From Arthrobacter sp. zg-Y919 (lineage in GTDB: Bacteria > Actinomycetota > Actinomycetes > Actinomycetales > Micrococcaceae): a DNA stretch of 64,000 nucleotides. Below are positions 46,271-55,123 of the stretch, piece after piece. The notes under the pieces are model-generated. The model searched no databases, was not told where the DNA came from, and saw nothing but the letters and a program-made list of their open reading frames with translations. A program made the translations under genes and the position numbers. The stretch spans positions 1,054,001 to 1,118,000 of the forward strand of contig NZ_CP126242.1 in assembly GCF_030142045.1 (NCBI RefSeq). The letters run 5' to 3'. The first letter of the stretch is position 1, and each line of letters opens with the position of its first letter.

Positions 46271-47044
46271 ATGCGTATTGCTCGATTTGTACAGGACAGC
46301 GACCCCGCCTTCGGCGTGGTCGGAGGAGAAGAAGGCAGCGAAGAAATCGCCGTCATTAAGGGTGACCCGTTCTTTTCGGGCGTCCAGCTGACAGGGGAGC
46401 GGCACAAGCTGGAGGACGTACGCCTGCTTGCCCCGATCATCCCGCGCAGCAAGGTCGTGGGCATCGGCCGCAACTATGCCGACCACGCCAGCGAAATGGG
46501 CAACGACGTTCCGCCGGCTCCACTGATGTTCCTCAAGCCCAACACCTCGGTGATCGGCCCGAACGATCCCGTGGTTCTGCCCTCCTTCTCGGACGAGGTG
46601 TCCTACGAGGCCGAGCTCGCCGTCGTCATCGGCCGCATCTGCAAGGACGTCCCGATCGAACGCGTGGACGAAGTGATCTTCGGCTACACGTGCGCCAACG
46701 ACCTCACCGCCCGTGACGCCCAGCGCACCGACGACCAGTGGGCCCGCGCCAAGGGCTTCGACACCTCCTGCCCCCTGGGCCCGTGGATTGAAACCGAGTT
46801 GGATCCCGAGAACACCGCGGTCCGCGGCTACCTGAACGGTGAACTCGTTCAGGACGGGAACACCAACTCGATGATCTGGGGCGTCAAGGAACTGGTGTCC
46901 TACGTTTCGCAGGCCTTCACCCTGCTGCCCGGCGACGTCATCCTCACCGGTACCCCTGCGGGCGTCGGCATCATCAGCGACGGCGAACGCTTCGAGGTCG
47001 ACATCGAGGGCATCGGCCGGCTGGTCAACACCGTCCGCAGCTGA
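46271..47044 (+). CDS. Fumarylacetoacetate hydrolase family protein
   Basis: This 257-residue protein belongs to the FAH fold used in catabolism of aromatic and keto acids (hydrolases, isomerases, decarboxylases). Core motifs: KVVGIGRNYADHASEMG (about 61-77), PLMFLKPNTSVIGPNDPVVLP (84-104), the metal-binding EVSYEAELAVVIGR (108-121), FGYTCANDLTARDAQ and LLPGDVILTGTPAGVG (about 219-234). The ATG at 46271 is chosen over an upstream ATG because TAGGCT (46258-46263) lies seven bases before it and the family starts there. The stop overlaps the next ATG. Substrate unknown. Confidence 0.88.
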   Translation: MRIARFVQDSDPAFGVVGGEEGSEEIAVIKGDPFFSGVQLTGERHKLEDVRLLAPIIPRSKVVGIGRNYADHASEMGNDVPPAPLMFLKPNTSVIGPNDPVVLPSFSDEVSYEAELAVVIGRICKDVPIERVDEVIFGYTCANDLTARDAQRTDDQWARAKGFDTSCPLGPWIETELDPENTAVRGYLNGELVQDGNTNSMIWGVKELVSYVSQAFTLLPGDVILTGTPAGVGIISDGERFEVDIEGIGRLVNTVRS

Positions 47045-47646
47045 TGCCCCGCGGAGCGGACCGGGAGGCCGGCCGGAGCGCAGCCTGGGCTGCGCTCATC
47101 TGGTCGCTGATCCTCCTGGCCGCTCCGTTCCTTGGTTTTCCGCCGGATGCCGCCCTGCCCTGGGGTGCCGGTGCCGCCCTGTTGATGGGTGTCTTCCCGG
47201 CAGCCCTGGTTTTCCAGCTGCAGCGGCGCAACGACCTTCGGCGGCTGCCGCCGTCGTCGCTTCCGCCTGCAGTGCTGGGTGCGGCTGCGCTGGCGTTTAT
47301 GTTCCAGCGGCTCATCCTTTGGCTGGACGGTCCGTTACCGCTCTCGGCTGCGGTTTTCAGCCTGCTGGCTGCAGCCCTCGTGCTGCTCATCGCCAACTCC
47401 TTCACTCACTGGTCCTGGCTGGACCTCACGCTCGGTGCGGTCCTGGTCATTCTCGGTTCGACGGCGGCACTGCTTATCCCGGGGCTGCCGGGAACTGCGG
47501 CGGCGATCCTCATCGCTGCCGTCATGGCAGGTACCCTCGCCGCCAGGCTGCGGCGGGGGAAGCCCGCAGCACACCTTGCCGCCGCCGCGGCCGGCGCACT
47601 TGCCGGCGGTGGAGTCTTCCTCTGGCTGCTGTCCTACTCGGCTTAA
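47044..47646 (+). CDS. Six-helix integral membrane protein, unknown function
   Basis: This 200-residue, Ala/Leu-rich protein has about six hydrophobic segments: 15-31, 38-58, 74-90, 99-117, 126-147 and 150-166, plus a C-terminal one at 177-198. A short basic loop QLQRRNDLRRLPPSS separates the second and third. The ATG overlaps the FAH-family stop (TGATG), so the two are translated together. I do not recognise the family. Confidence 0.65.
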   Translation: MPRGADREAGRSAAWAALIWSLILLAAPFLGFPPDAALPWGAGAALLMGVFPAALVFQLQRRNDLRRLPPSSLPPAVLGAAALAFMFQRLILWLDGPLPLSAAVFSLLAAALVLLIANSFTHWSWLDLTLGAVLVILGSTAALLIPGLPGTAAAILIAAVMAGTLAARLRRGKPAAHLAAAAAGALAGGGVFLWLLSYSA

Positions 47647-47685
47647 GGCACCCCGCGGAGGGAAGAGTCTAAACTGGGAAACATC

Positions 47686-49203
47686 ATGACTAACGCTCCC
47701 ACTCCCTTAGCAGACCTTCCCACCGTCACCGATGACACGCCCGTACGCGTGCGCTTCTGCCCGTCTCCCACGGGCACCCCGCACGTTGGCCTCATCCGGA
47801 CCGCCCTTTTCAACTGGGCCTACGCCAAGCACACCAAGGGCACCATGGTGTTCCGGATCGAAGACACCGACACCGCCCGTGACAGCGAGGAGAGCTACCT
47901 CCAGCTCCTCGACGCGCTGAAGTGGCTCGGCATCACCTGGGACGAAGGCGTGGAAGTGGGCGGCCCGCACGAACCGTACCGGCAGTCCCAGCGCGGCGAA
48001 ATCTACCAGGACGTGATCGCCAAGCTGCGCGACGCCGGTTACGTCTACGAGTCCTACTCCACCCCGGAGGAAATCGAAGCGCGCCACCGCGCGGCCGGAC
48101 GCGACATCAAGCTCGGCTACGACAACTATGACCGCGACCTCACCGCGGAGCAGATCGAAGCCTTCCGCGCCGAAGGCCGCTCGCCGGTGCTCCGCGTCCG
48201 GATGCCCGATGAAGACATCACCTTCACCGACCTGGTGCGCGGCGAGATCACCTTCAAAGCCGGAACGGTTCCGGACTTCGTCGTGGTCCGCGCCAACGGT
48301 GCACCCCTCTACACGCTGGTCAACCCCGTCGATGACGCACTCATGGGCATCACCCACATCCTGCGCGGCGAGGACCTGCTGTCCTCCACCCCGCGCCAGG
48401 TTGCGCTGTACCGTGCGCTGATCGACGTCGGCGTCGCAAAGTACATGCCCCTGTTCGGACACCTGCCCTACGTGATGGGTGCAGGCAACAAGAAGCTCTC
48501 CAAGCGGGATCCGGAGTCCAGCCTCTTCCTGCACCGGGAGCGCGGCTTCATCCCCGAAGGCCTGCTGAACTACCTGTCCCTGCTGGGCTGGTCGCTGTCC
48601 GCCGACGAGGACATCTTCACCGTCGACCAGCTGGTGGAGAACTTCGACATCCACAATGTGCTGGCCAACCCCGCCCGCTTCGACCTGAAGAAGGCCGAAG
48701 CCATCAACGGCACGCACGTACGGATGCTCGAGGCCGAAGACTTCCGTAACCGCCTGGTCCCGTACCTCCAGCAGGCAGGCCTGGTGGGGGAGACCCTCAC
48801 CGCCCGCGAGGAACAGGTCCTGACCGAGGCCGCACCCCTGGTGCAGGAACGCATCACCCTGCTGGGCGAGGCCCCGGACATGCTCGGCTTCCTCTTCAAG
48901 GCCGACGACGCCGTCGACGTCGCCGACGACGCCCGGAAGGGACTGCCGGCTAACCTGGCCGAGGTGCTCGACGCCGCGCTGGCGGCCCTCGAATCCGTCT
49001 CCGACTGGACGGCGGAGAACATCCAGGCCGCCCTGCGGCAGGCCCTCGTGGAAGACATGGGCATCAAGCCGCGGCTGGCGTTCGGCCCGGTGCGCACTGC
49101 CGTCTCGGGACGCCGGATCTCGCCGCCGCTGTTCGAGTCCATGGTGATCCTGGGCCGCGATTCCTCCCTGGCGCGGCTCCGCACCTTCCGCGCCGCGGCA
49201 TAA
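47686..49203 (+). CDS. gltX: Glutamyl-tRNA synthetase
   Basis: GltX charges tRNA-Glu and, in bacteria that make Gln-tRNA by amidation, also mischarges tRNA-Gln. The 505-residue class I enzyme has [28 protein letters not shown] (HIGH region, about 22-49), [15 protein letters not shown] (56-70), and the KMSKS equivalent [11 protein letters not shown] (about 267-277), followed by an all-helical anticodon-binding C-terminal domain. ATG with weak upstream GGGAA; TAAACT (47670-47675) may be its -10. tRNA-Gln and tRNA-Glu follow within 1 kb. Confidence 0.97.
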   Translation: MTNAPTPLADLPTVTDDTPVRVRFCPSPTGTPHVGLIRTALFNWAYAKHTKGTMVFRIEDTDTARDSEESYLQLLDALKWLGITWDEGVEVGGPHEPYRQSQRGEIYQDVIAKLRDAGYVYESYSTPEEIEARHRAAGRDIKLGYDNYDRDLTAEQIEAFRAEGRSPVLRVRMPDEDITFTDLVRGEITFKAGTVPDFVVVRANGAPLYTLVNPVDDALMGITHILRGEDLLSSTPRQVALYRALIDVGVAKYMPLFGHLPYVMGAGNKKLSKRDPESSLFLHRERGFIPEGLLNYLSLLGWSLSADEDIFTVDQLVENFDIHNVLANPARFDLKKAEAINGTHVRMLEAEDFRNRLVPYLQQAGLVGETLTAREEQVLTEAAPLVQERITLLGEAPDMLGFLFKADDAVDVADDARKGLPANLAEVLDAALAALESVSDWTAENIQAALRQALVEDMGIKPRLAFGPVRTAVSGRRISPPLFESMVILGRDSSLARLRTFRAAA

Positions 49204-49215
49204 GGTCCGTACACA

Positions 49216-49944
49216 GTGGGCGGCGGGTCCATCAATGCGGTGCTGTTCGACATCGACGAGACACTCGTTGACCTGCAGGCGGCCATGGGTGCCACGCTGC
49301 AGGTGGTTGGCACCGAGGACCTGACCCACTTCACGGCGGCGGACTGGGAGGCTTATACCTCCCTGTTCGCCGCCGATCCGCAGGGGCATTACAACGCGTA
49401 CCTCGCAGGCCGGCTGAGTTTTGCCGACCAGCGGGTGCTGCGCCTGCAGCACGCCCGGGAACGGGCGGGGCTGGCGCCGCTGGACAGCGACACCGCGCGC
49501 GTCTGGAACCAGGCCTACGAAGCGGCACTGCCGCAGTACTTCCGCGCGTTCGACGACGTCGTTCCCGTCCTGGATGCCTTGGAGGCCCGCGGCATTGCCT
49601 ACGGTGCCGTCAGCAACAACGTGCACGACTACCAGCGGGCCAAGCTGGACGCCGCCGGGCTGACGCGGATCAGGGTCCTGGTGGGCATCGACACCGCCGG
49701 CTCCGCCAAGCCGGAACCGGCGATCTTCCACGAGGGGGTACGCCTGCTCGGCAGTACCCCGGAGCGCAGCGCCTACGTGGGGGACAACCTGCGGGTGGAT
49801 GCTGTGGGGGCGGCCCACGCCGGCCTGCTCGGAATCTGGCTGGACCGCATCGGCAACCCCTCACCCGTGCGGGACGGGGCGGCCGTGGTTCCTCCCGGAG
49901 TGCACACCATCGGGTCCCTCGGGGAGCTGCTGGAACTGGTCTGA
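49216..49944 (+). CDS. HAD-superfamily phosphatase
   Basis: This 242-residue HAD-IA hydrolase has nucleophile motif I VLFDIDETLVDLQAAM (Asp11 and Asp13 within about 9-24), a helical cap (about 20-115), motif II GAVSNNVHDYQ, motif III SAKPEPAIFHEGVRLL and motif IV AYVGDNLRVDAVGAAHAGLLGIWLDR. Such enzymes hydrolyse small phosphate esters; the substrate is unknown. GTG start, 12 bases after gltX, so probably co-transcribed. Confidence 0.88.
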   Translation: MGGGSINAVLFDIDETLVDLQAAMGATLQVVGTEDLTHFTAADWEAYTSLFAADPQGHYNAYLAGRLSFADQRVLRLQHARERAGLAPLDSDTARVWNQAYEAALPQYFRAFDDVVPVLDALEARGIAYGAVSNNVHDYQRAKLDAAGLTRIRVLVGIDTAGSAKPEPAIFHEGVRLLGSTPERSAYVGDNLRVDAVGAAHAGLLGIWLDRIGNPSPVRDGAAVVPPGVHTIGSLGELLELV

Positions 49945-49962
49945 CACGGCAGTCGGCCCGTT

Positions 49963-49991
49963 TTGTACTTGCTCTGGAACCCGTGTATAGT
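49963..49991 (+). promoter_or_regulatory. tRNA-Gln / tRNA-Glu promoter
   Basis: TTGTAC (49963-49968) - 17 bases - TATAGT (49986-49991), about 65 bases before the first tRNA. Among the strongest sigma-A-type promoters in the window. Confidence 0.75.
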
Positions 49992-50055
49992 TATATCTCG
50001 TGCTGAGGGGCTGCGGCCGGGGATAAGTCCTCGCAAAGCAGTCGGATAAGCGCAT

Positions 50056-50127
50056 TGGGATATGGTGTAATTGGCAACACATCGGTTTCTGGTACCGACA
50101 TTCTAGGTTCGAGTCCTGGTATCCCAG
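50056..50127 (+). tRNA. tRNA-Gln (anticodon CTG)
   Basis: A 72-base cloverleaf: acceptor TGGGATA/TATCCCA, anticodon stem TCGGT/ACCGA with loop TTCTGGT (anticodon CTG, reading CAG), and T arm GGTTCGAGTCC. Discriminator G; CCA is not encoded. Confidence 0.95.
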
Positions 50128-50249
50128 CGGTCATCAATAAGCGGTTCACCGCGATTGGTCTCCTCTGAAAGAGTATGAAATACTCTACAGGCCGGTTCTT
50201 CGAAACCGGCAAGGAAGTGCCCGGACAGTAAGCCCGGAGCACTGTACAC
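50128..50249 (+). other. Structured spacer between the two tRNAs
   Basis: 122 bases with three successive hairpins: GAGTAT-GAA-ATACTC (50171-50185), GCCGGTT-CTTCGA-AACCGGC (50191-50210), and a longer AGTGC...GCACT stem with CCGG/CCGG (about 50216-50244). Probably processing structures of a joint precursor. Confidence 0.5.
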
Positions 50250-50322
50250 GGCCCCATCGTATAGCGGCCTAGTACGCTGCCCTCTCACGGCGGTAACGCG
50301 GGTTCGAATCCCGCTGGGGTCA
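50250..50322 (+). tRNA. tRNA-Glu (anticodon CTC)
   Basis: A 73-base cloverleaf: acceptor GGCCCCA/TGGGGTC (one G-U), anticodon loop CTCTCAC (anticodon CTC, reading GAG), T arm GGGTTCGAATCCC. Discriminator A; CCA is not encoded. Shares the promoter of tRNA-Gln. Confidence 0.95.
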
Positions 50323-50327
50323 CAGAT

Positions 50328-50368
50328 AACCGGCTCCGGACACTATGTCCGGGGCCGGTTTTGTTTTG
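50328..50368 (+). terminator. Terminator of the tRNA pair
   Basis: 15-bp stem, arms 50328-50342 and 50346-50360 with one G-U pair and CTA loop, followed by TTGTTTTG. Confidence 0.92.
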
Positions 50369-50453
50369 CCCTCCGAACCGGGCGGCCAGCGGTGCGGGAC
50401 CGCGCGTGATAATTTCAAAACCTTGCTCCCAATCCCAACCCGAGGAACAGCCT

Positions 50454-51464
50454 GTGCCGTCCGAAGCCCTGACCGTGGACCAGCTCGATGAGAAGGCGCT
50501 CCTGGCCCGGATCTTTCCCCGTCTGGGGCCGGATACCGCGCTGCTGGGGCCGGGCGACGACGCCGCCGTGATCGCTGCTCCGGACCGCCGAACGGTAATC
50601 TCCATCGACACCTTGGTCCAGGATGCCGATTTCCGCCTGCTCTGGCCCTCGGGGTACCGGACCACGGGGTTCGACGTCGGCTGGAAATGCGTGGCGCAGA
50701 ATGTTTCCGATATCCGTGCCATGGGCGCTGTGCCCACCTCGCTGGTGGTCAGCCTCACCCTTCCGGGCAGTACGGAGGTCGCGTGGGTGGAGCAACTCGC
50801 CGCGGGACTCGCCGCCGGTATTGATTCCCTGGCGTTCGAGCGGTGCTCCGTGGTGGGCGGCGACCTCGGCCGGGGCAGCCAAATCGTCGTCACGGCAGCT
50901 GTCACAGGCGATTTGGAGGGGCGGGACCCGGTATTGCGTTCCGGCGCCCGGCCAGGGGACGTTGTGGCCCACAATGGGTCGCTGGGACTTGCGGCAGGCG
51001 GGCTGGCGGTACTTGAGAGCAACGTCGACATGACAGACCCCGGGGATTCCGAAGACCACCTCCTTGCCGTGCTGGCCATGGCGCAATGCAGGCCGCGTCT
51101 GCCGCGGACCGGCGCCGGACCCGAAGCCGCTGCTGCCGGAGCCACGGCCATGCTGGATGTCTCCGACGGACTGGTACGCGACGCCGGCCGGATCGCCCGG
51201 GCCTCTGGCGTCGGCATTGACCTGGACCGGGGCTATCTCACCTCCCGGGCCGAGGCGCTGGCACCGGCTGCGGAACGGTTGGGCGCAGACCCGCTGGCCT
51301 GGGTGCTGGGCGGGGGAGAGGACCATGGGCTGCTGGCGGCCTTCCCACCGGATGCGGTCCTGCCCCAGGGGTTCGTCCGCATCGGCACGGTGTCCGACGG
51401 CGAAGGCGTCACCTTCGGCGGCGAGGTGCCCCCGGCGACCGGCTGGGACCACTTCGCCGGATAG
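50454..51464 (+). CDS. thiL: Thiamine-monophosphate kinase
   Basis: ThiL phosphorylates thiamine monophosphate to the active cofactor thiamine diphosphate. The 336-residue AIR-synthase-like protein has ALLARIFPRLGPDTALLGPGDDAAVIAAPDRRTVISIDTLVQDADFR (about 14-60, metal and ATP binding), NVSDIRAMGAVPTSLVVSL, VVGGDLGRGSQIVVT, MLDVSDGLVRDAGRIARASGVGIDLD and GGGEDHGLLAAFP. GTG at 50454 is the start because GAGGA lies seven bases before it; an upstream ATG frame would add an unlikely 31-residue extension. No TPP riboswitch was recognised. Confidence 0.93.
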   Translation: MPSEALTVDQLDEKALLARIFPRLGPDTALLGPGDDAAVIAAPDRRTVISIDTLVQDADFRLLWPSGYRTTGFDVGWKCVAQNVSDIRAMGAVPTSLVVSLTLPGSTEVAWVEQLAAGLAAGIDSLAFERCSVVGGDLGRGSQIVVTAAVTGDLEGRDPVLRSGARPGDVVAHNGSLGLAAGGLAVLESNVDMTDPGDSEDHLLAVLAMAQCRPRLPRTGAGPEAAAAGATAMLDVSDGLVRDAGRIARASGVGIDLDRGYLTSRAEALAPAAERLGADPLAWVLGGGEDHGLLAAFPPDAVLPQGFVRIGTVSDGEGVTFGGEVPPATGWDHFAG

Positions 51465-51503
51465 CTTACTGTCGCGCCTTCACCGCGACGTCAACGGACC
51501 GGC

Positions 51504-51932
51504 TCAGGAATCCGGCAGGATCCGCCGGTTCCGGATCCGCTCGGCCAGCTCCAGGATCTGTTCCCGGGACAGGTCCGGCAGGTGCTCGAGCTCGGAAACG
51601 AAATCATCGAGCGCATTGGTCGCCCTGGCTTTGAGGAGCTCGGTGTAAAAGCCCACGATAATGCCGGTCATCAGGGCCACCACCAGGATCCCGTACAGGG
51701 TGACGACCACCGTAATGATCCTGCCCGCCGGTCCGGTGGCCACGTAGTCGCCGAAGCCCACCGTGGTGAAGGAAACGAACAGGTACCAGAGGCCGTCGCC
51801 GAAGTTCTCGAACTCCGCCTCGAGCCGCGGCAGCAGGAAGCTTGCGACCCCAAGGACAATCAGGAAGCCGGAGAAAATATAATCGGCGCCGGAGATTCGG
51901 ACAATGTGCCACAGCACACGCATCCGCTTCAT
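51504..51932 (-). CDS. Two-helix potassium channel
   Basis: This 142-residue protein has membrane helices at about 18-35 and 70-94, with the pore loop WYLFVSFTTVGFGDYVATGP (about 50-69) between them. TVGFGD is the K+ selectivity filter (TVGYGD class). This is the pore-only KcsA-like plan: no RCK or ligand-binding domain. A short C-terminal helix (LDDFVSELEHLPDLSREQILELAERIRN) could form the cytoplasmic bundle that gates the tetramer. It is convergent with thiL. Confidence 0.9.
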   Translation of the reverse strand: MKRMRVLWHIVRISGADYIFSGFLIVLGVASFLLPRLEAEFENFGDGLWYLFVSFTTVGFGDYVATGPAGRIITVVVTLYGILVVALMTGIIVGFYTELLKARATNALDDFVSELEHLPDLSREQILELAERIRNRRILPDS

Positions 51933-51985
51933 GGGAACCCCCTGGGCTCTTGGACCCCCAACGGTTTCAGGCTCCCAATATAGGC

Positions 51986-52705
51986 TTACTCGCCGCCCTT
52001 GCGCAGCGCCTCGGTGAGCTGGGCCGCGGCCTTTGCGACCACTTCGGCGTGGATGCGCCCGGGCTGCCTGGTCAGGCGTTCAATTGGCCCGGAGATCGAC
52101 ACGGCGGCGATGACGCGGCCGGCCGGTCCACGCACCGGTGCCGACACGGAGGCCACTCCGGGTTCGCGTTCGCCCAGGCTCTGGGCCCAGCCACGGCGCC
52201 GGACACCGGCCAGGACAGTGGGCGTGAAGCGGGCATTATGCAGCCCCTCGAGGAGCCGGTCGTGGTCCTCCCAGGCCAGCAGGCACTGGGCAGCGGAACC
52301 GGCCTTCATGGACAGCTGGGTGCCGACGGGAATGGTGTCCCGCAGGCCGATGGGACGCTCGGCGGAGGCAACGCAGACCCGCCACTCACCCTGCCGCCGG
52401 AATACCTGCGAACTCTCCCCGGTGGCGTCGCGGAGGGCCAGCAGTACCGGTCCGGCGGAGGCGATCAGACGGTCCTCGCCGGCAGCGGAAGCCAGTTCGA
52501 CCAGCCGCCCACCCAGGACGAACCGGCCCTGGATGTCGCGGCCCACCAGCCGGTGGTGCACCAGGGCCAGCGCCAGCCGGTGCACCGTAGGGCGGGCGAG
52601 TCCCGTCGCGGACACCAGTTGAGCCAGTGTGGTGGGTCCGGCTTCCAGTGCGTCCAGCACCATGGCCGCTTTGTCGATGACGCCTACCCCGCTCGCTGTG
52701 TCCAT
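51986..52705 (-). CDS. ndgR: IclR-family regulator of leucine synthesis (NdgR/LtbR-like)
   Basis: The 239-residue protein starts MDTASGVGVIDKAAMVLDALEAGP and has an N-terminal winged helix (about 8-70: TLAQLVSATGLARPTVHRLALALVHHRLVGRDIQGRFVLG) and an IclR effector domain (about 80-235). It closely resembles my memory of Streptomyces NdgR, including VASVSAPVRGP, SISGPIERLTR-PGR and QSLGEREPG. NdgR/LtbR proteins control leuCD and other amino-acid genes. The ATG at 52705 is chosen by homology; an in-frame ATG seven codons earlier is less likely. It is divergent from leuCD. Confidence 0.93.
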   Translation of the reverse strand: MDTASGVGVIDKAAMVLDALEAGPTTLAQLVSATGLARPTVHRLALALVHHRLVGRDIQGRFVLGGRLVELASAAGEDRLIASAGPVLLALRDATGESSQVFRRQGEWRVCVASAERPIGLRDTIPVGTQLSMKAGSAAQCLLAWEDHDRLLEGLHNARFTPTVLAGVRRRGWAQSLGEREPGVASVSAPVRGPAGRVIAAVSISGPIERLTRQPGRIHAEVVAKAAAQLTEALRKGGE

Positions 52706-52720
52706 AAACTGATACTGCCG

Positions 52721-52735
52721 TCTCATTATCTGAGA
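52721..52735. promoter_or_regulatory. Candidate NdgR operator between ndgR and leuC
   Basis: TCTCA-TTATC-TGAGA is an inverted repeat in the 111-base divergent gap, 16 bases from the ndgR start. IclR proteins bind such dyads. The assignment rests on position and symmetry. Confidence 0.55.
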
Positions 52736-52816
52736 TGCAAATTGAAAAGGTGGCGCGTCCCACCCGCAGGCTGGTTCTCTTAACCCCACAGGGAAAGACA
52801 ACGAGGGGTACCTGAT

Positions 52817-54286
52817 ATGGGTGAGCACGTAGCAGGCAGGACGCTTGCACGGAAAGTCTGGGACGAGCATGTGGTCAGCAAAGGGGAGGACGGTGCTCCC
52901 GACCTGCTGTACATCGATCTCCACCTCGTCCACGAAGTCACCTCCCCCCAGGCCTTCGAAGGTCTTCGGTTGTCGGGACGCGGGCTGCGCCGTCCGGACC
53001 TGACCATCGCCACCGAGGACCACAACACACCGACGCTGGCGATAGACAAGCCCATTGCCGATCCGGTGAGCCGCACCCAGATCGAAACTCTGCGGGCCAA
53101 CTGCGCAGAATTCGGCGTCCGGCTGCATCCGCTGGGAGACGCCGAGCAGGGGATTGTCCACGTTGTCGGTCCGCAGCTGGGCCTGACCCAGCCCGGGCTC
53201 ACCGTGGTCTGCGGTGACTCCCACACCTCCACGCACGGGGCGTTCGGGGCGCTGGCCATGGGTATCGGCACCTCCGAGGTGGAACACGTGATGGCAACCC
53301 AGACCCTGTCGCTGAAGCCGTTTAAGACCATGGCCATCAATGTCGAAGGCACGCTGCGTCCCGGCGTCACGTCCAAGGACATCATCCTGGCGGTGATTGC
53401 CCGGATCGGCACCGGCGGCGGACAGGGCTACGTCCTGGAATACCGGGGCTCGGCCATCCGTGCTCTGTCGATGGAAGCGCGGATGACCATCTGCAACATG
53501 TCCATCGAAGCTGGTGCCCGGGCCGGCATGGTCGCCCCGGACGAAACCACCTTCGCCTACCTCAGGCACCGCCCGCACGCCCCGCAGGGACGGGACTGGG
53601 ACGCCGCCGTCGAACACTGGAAGTCCCTGGCCACCGACGCCGATGCCGAGTTCGACGCCGAGGTCTTCCTGGATGCCGACACCTTGGAGCCGTTTGTCAC
53701 GTGGGGGACCAACCCCGGGCAGGGCGTCCCGCTCTCGGAAGCCGTCCCGGCCCCCGAAGACTTCTCCGACGAGAACGCCCGTGCTGCCGCTGAGCGGGCC
53801 CTGGCCTACATGGATCTTGCCGCCGGAACGCGGATGAAGGACATCCGGGTGGACACGGTCTTCCTGGGTTCCTGCACCAACAGCCGTATCGAAGACCTGC
53901 GCGCGGCGGCCGATATTATCCGCGGCCGCCGGAAGGACCCGGCGGTCCGCATGATGGTGGTGCCCGGCTCCGCCCGGGTGCGGCTGGAAGCCGAGGCCGA
54001 AGGGCTGGACCGGGTGTTCAAGGACTTCGGGGCGGAATGGCGTTTTGCCGGCTGCTCGATGTGCCTGGGCATGAACCCGGACCAGCTCGAACCGGGGGAA
54101 CGGTGCGCGTCCACGTCGAACCGCAATTTCGAGGGCCGCCAGGGCAAGGGCGGCCGGACCCATCTGGTGTCACCGGTGGTGGCCGCCGCCACCGCGGTCC
54201 GCGGGACCCTCAGCTCACCTTCCGACCTCGATCCGCTGCCGGACAGTGCCGGGACCTCCGCCGTCAACGCCTCCACCGCCGCTTAG
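52817..54286 (+). CDS. leuC: 3-isopropylmalate dehydratase large subunit
   Basis: LeuC with LeuD isomerises 2-isopropylmalate to 3-isopropylmalate through a 4Fe-4S cluster. The 489-residue aconitase-fold protein has [48 protein letters not shown] (about 134-160), and the cluster cysteines in [13 protein letters not shown] (about 353-365) and [14 protein letters not shown] (about 413-426). Ends with a Thr/Ser/Ala tail. leuD begins 12 bases after the stop. Confidence 0.98.
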   Translation: MGEHVAGRTLARKVWDEHVVSKGEDGAPDLLYIDLHLVHEVTSPQAFEGLRLSGRGLRRPDLTIATEDHNTPTLAIDKPIADPVSRTQIETLRANCAEFGVRLHPLGDAEQGIVHVVGPQLGLTQPGLTVVCGDSHTSTHGAFGALAMGIGTSEVEHVMATQTLSLKPFKTMAINVEGTLRPGVTSKDIILAVIARIGTGGGQGYVLEYRGSAIRALSMEARMTICNMSIEAGARAGMVAPDETTFAYLRHRPHAPQGRDWDAAVEHWKSLATDADAEFDAEVFLDADTLEPFVTWGTNPGQGVPLSEAVPAPEDFSDENARAAAERALAYMDLAAGTRMKDIRVDTVFLGSCTNSRIEDLRAAADIIRGRRKDPAVRMMVVPGSARVRLEAEAEGLDRVFKDFGAEWRFAGCSMCLGMNPDQLEPGERCASTSNRNFEGRQGKGGRTHLVSPVVAAATAVRGTLSSPSDLDPLPDSAGTSAVNASTAA

Positions 54287-54297
54287 GGGAACCACCA

Positions 54298-54897
54298 ATG
54301 GAAAAGATCACCACCCACACCGGGATCGGCGTTCCGCTGCGCCAAAGCGACGTCGACACCGACCAGATCATCCCTGCCGTCTACCTCAAGCGGATCACCC
54401 GCACCGGGTTCGAGGATGCACTCTTTGCCGGCTGGCGGAAGAATGCGGATTTCATCCTGAACCAGGAACCCTTCCGGCAGGGCTCGGTCCTGGTGGCCGG
54501 GCCGGACTTCGGCACCGGCTCCTCCCGTGAGCATGCCGTCTGGGCGTTGAAGGACTATGGCTTCCGGGCCGTCCTCTCCTCCCGCTTCGCGGATATCTTC
54601 CGCGGGAATGCCGGCAAGCAGGGCCTCGTCGCCGCTGAGTTGGCGCAGGATGACATCGAACTCATCTGGAAGGTCCTGGAGAACTCTCCGGGAACAACGG
54701 TCACCGTGGACCTTCAGGCCCGCACCGCAGTCTGCGGCAGCGTCACGGCTCCGTTCGAGATTGATGAATACACCCGCTGGCGCCTCCTCGAAGGGCTGGA
54801 CGACATTGCCCTGACCCTGCGCCACGAAACAGAGATCACGTCGTTCGAGGCACGCCGCCCTTCCTATAAGCCGCTCACCCTCCCCGCCCGGCACTAG
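54298..54897 (+). CDS. leuD: 3-isopropylmalate dehydratase small subunit
   Basis: The swivel-domain partner of LeuC. The 199 residues contain [42 protein letters not shown] (about 6-47), [46 protein letters not shown] (63-110) and a C-terminal [18 protein letters not shown] at 54298 with GGGGA upstream; a longer frame reaching back into leuC is rejected. A strong hairpin follows. Confidence 0.98.
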   Translation: MEKITTHTGIGVPLRQSDVDTDQIIPAVYLKRITRTGFEDALFAGWRKNADFILNQEPFRQGSVLVAGPDFGTGSSREHAVWALKDYGFRAVLSSRFADIFRGNAGKQGLVAAELAQDDIELIWKVLENSPGTTVTVDLQARTAVCGSVTAPFEIDEYTRWRLLEGLDDIALTLRHETEITSFEARRPSYKPLTLPARH

Positions 54898-54945
54898 GCC
54901 CACAGCGCGGATGATTTCCCGGCCCCTCCGCCGGCCCGATATTAT

Positions 54946-54975
54946 GGATAGGCCCCGCTTCGGCGGGGCCTATCC
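54946..54975 (+). terminator. Terminator of leuCD
   Basis: 13-bp perfect stem GGATAGGCCCCGC/GCGGGGCCTATCC with UUCG loop, 49 bases after leuD. The U run is missing. Confidence 0.75.
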
Positions 54976-55123
54976 GCGTCCGCTGCGGGCTGCATGACCG
55001 GAATCACACCGGTCCGGGCCCGGTGAAGGGCGGCGTTATTTCAGTAAGCAGGCGCTTGCTCATATGCTTGAGTGCAGTCTCTTATTGCTTCCGGGGCCAA
55101 TCTATTTAGGAAATCAGGTATTC

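Noticed and set aside
47707..49818. 703-codon minus-strand open frame opposite gltX
   Set aside because: Shadow of GltX and the HAD gene; no recognisable domain.
50323..50453. TPP riboswitch before thiL
   Set aside because: The gap is short, mostly the tRNA terminator, and lacks the conserved thi-box sequence.
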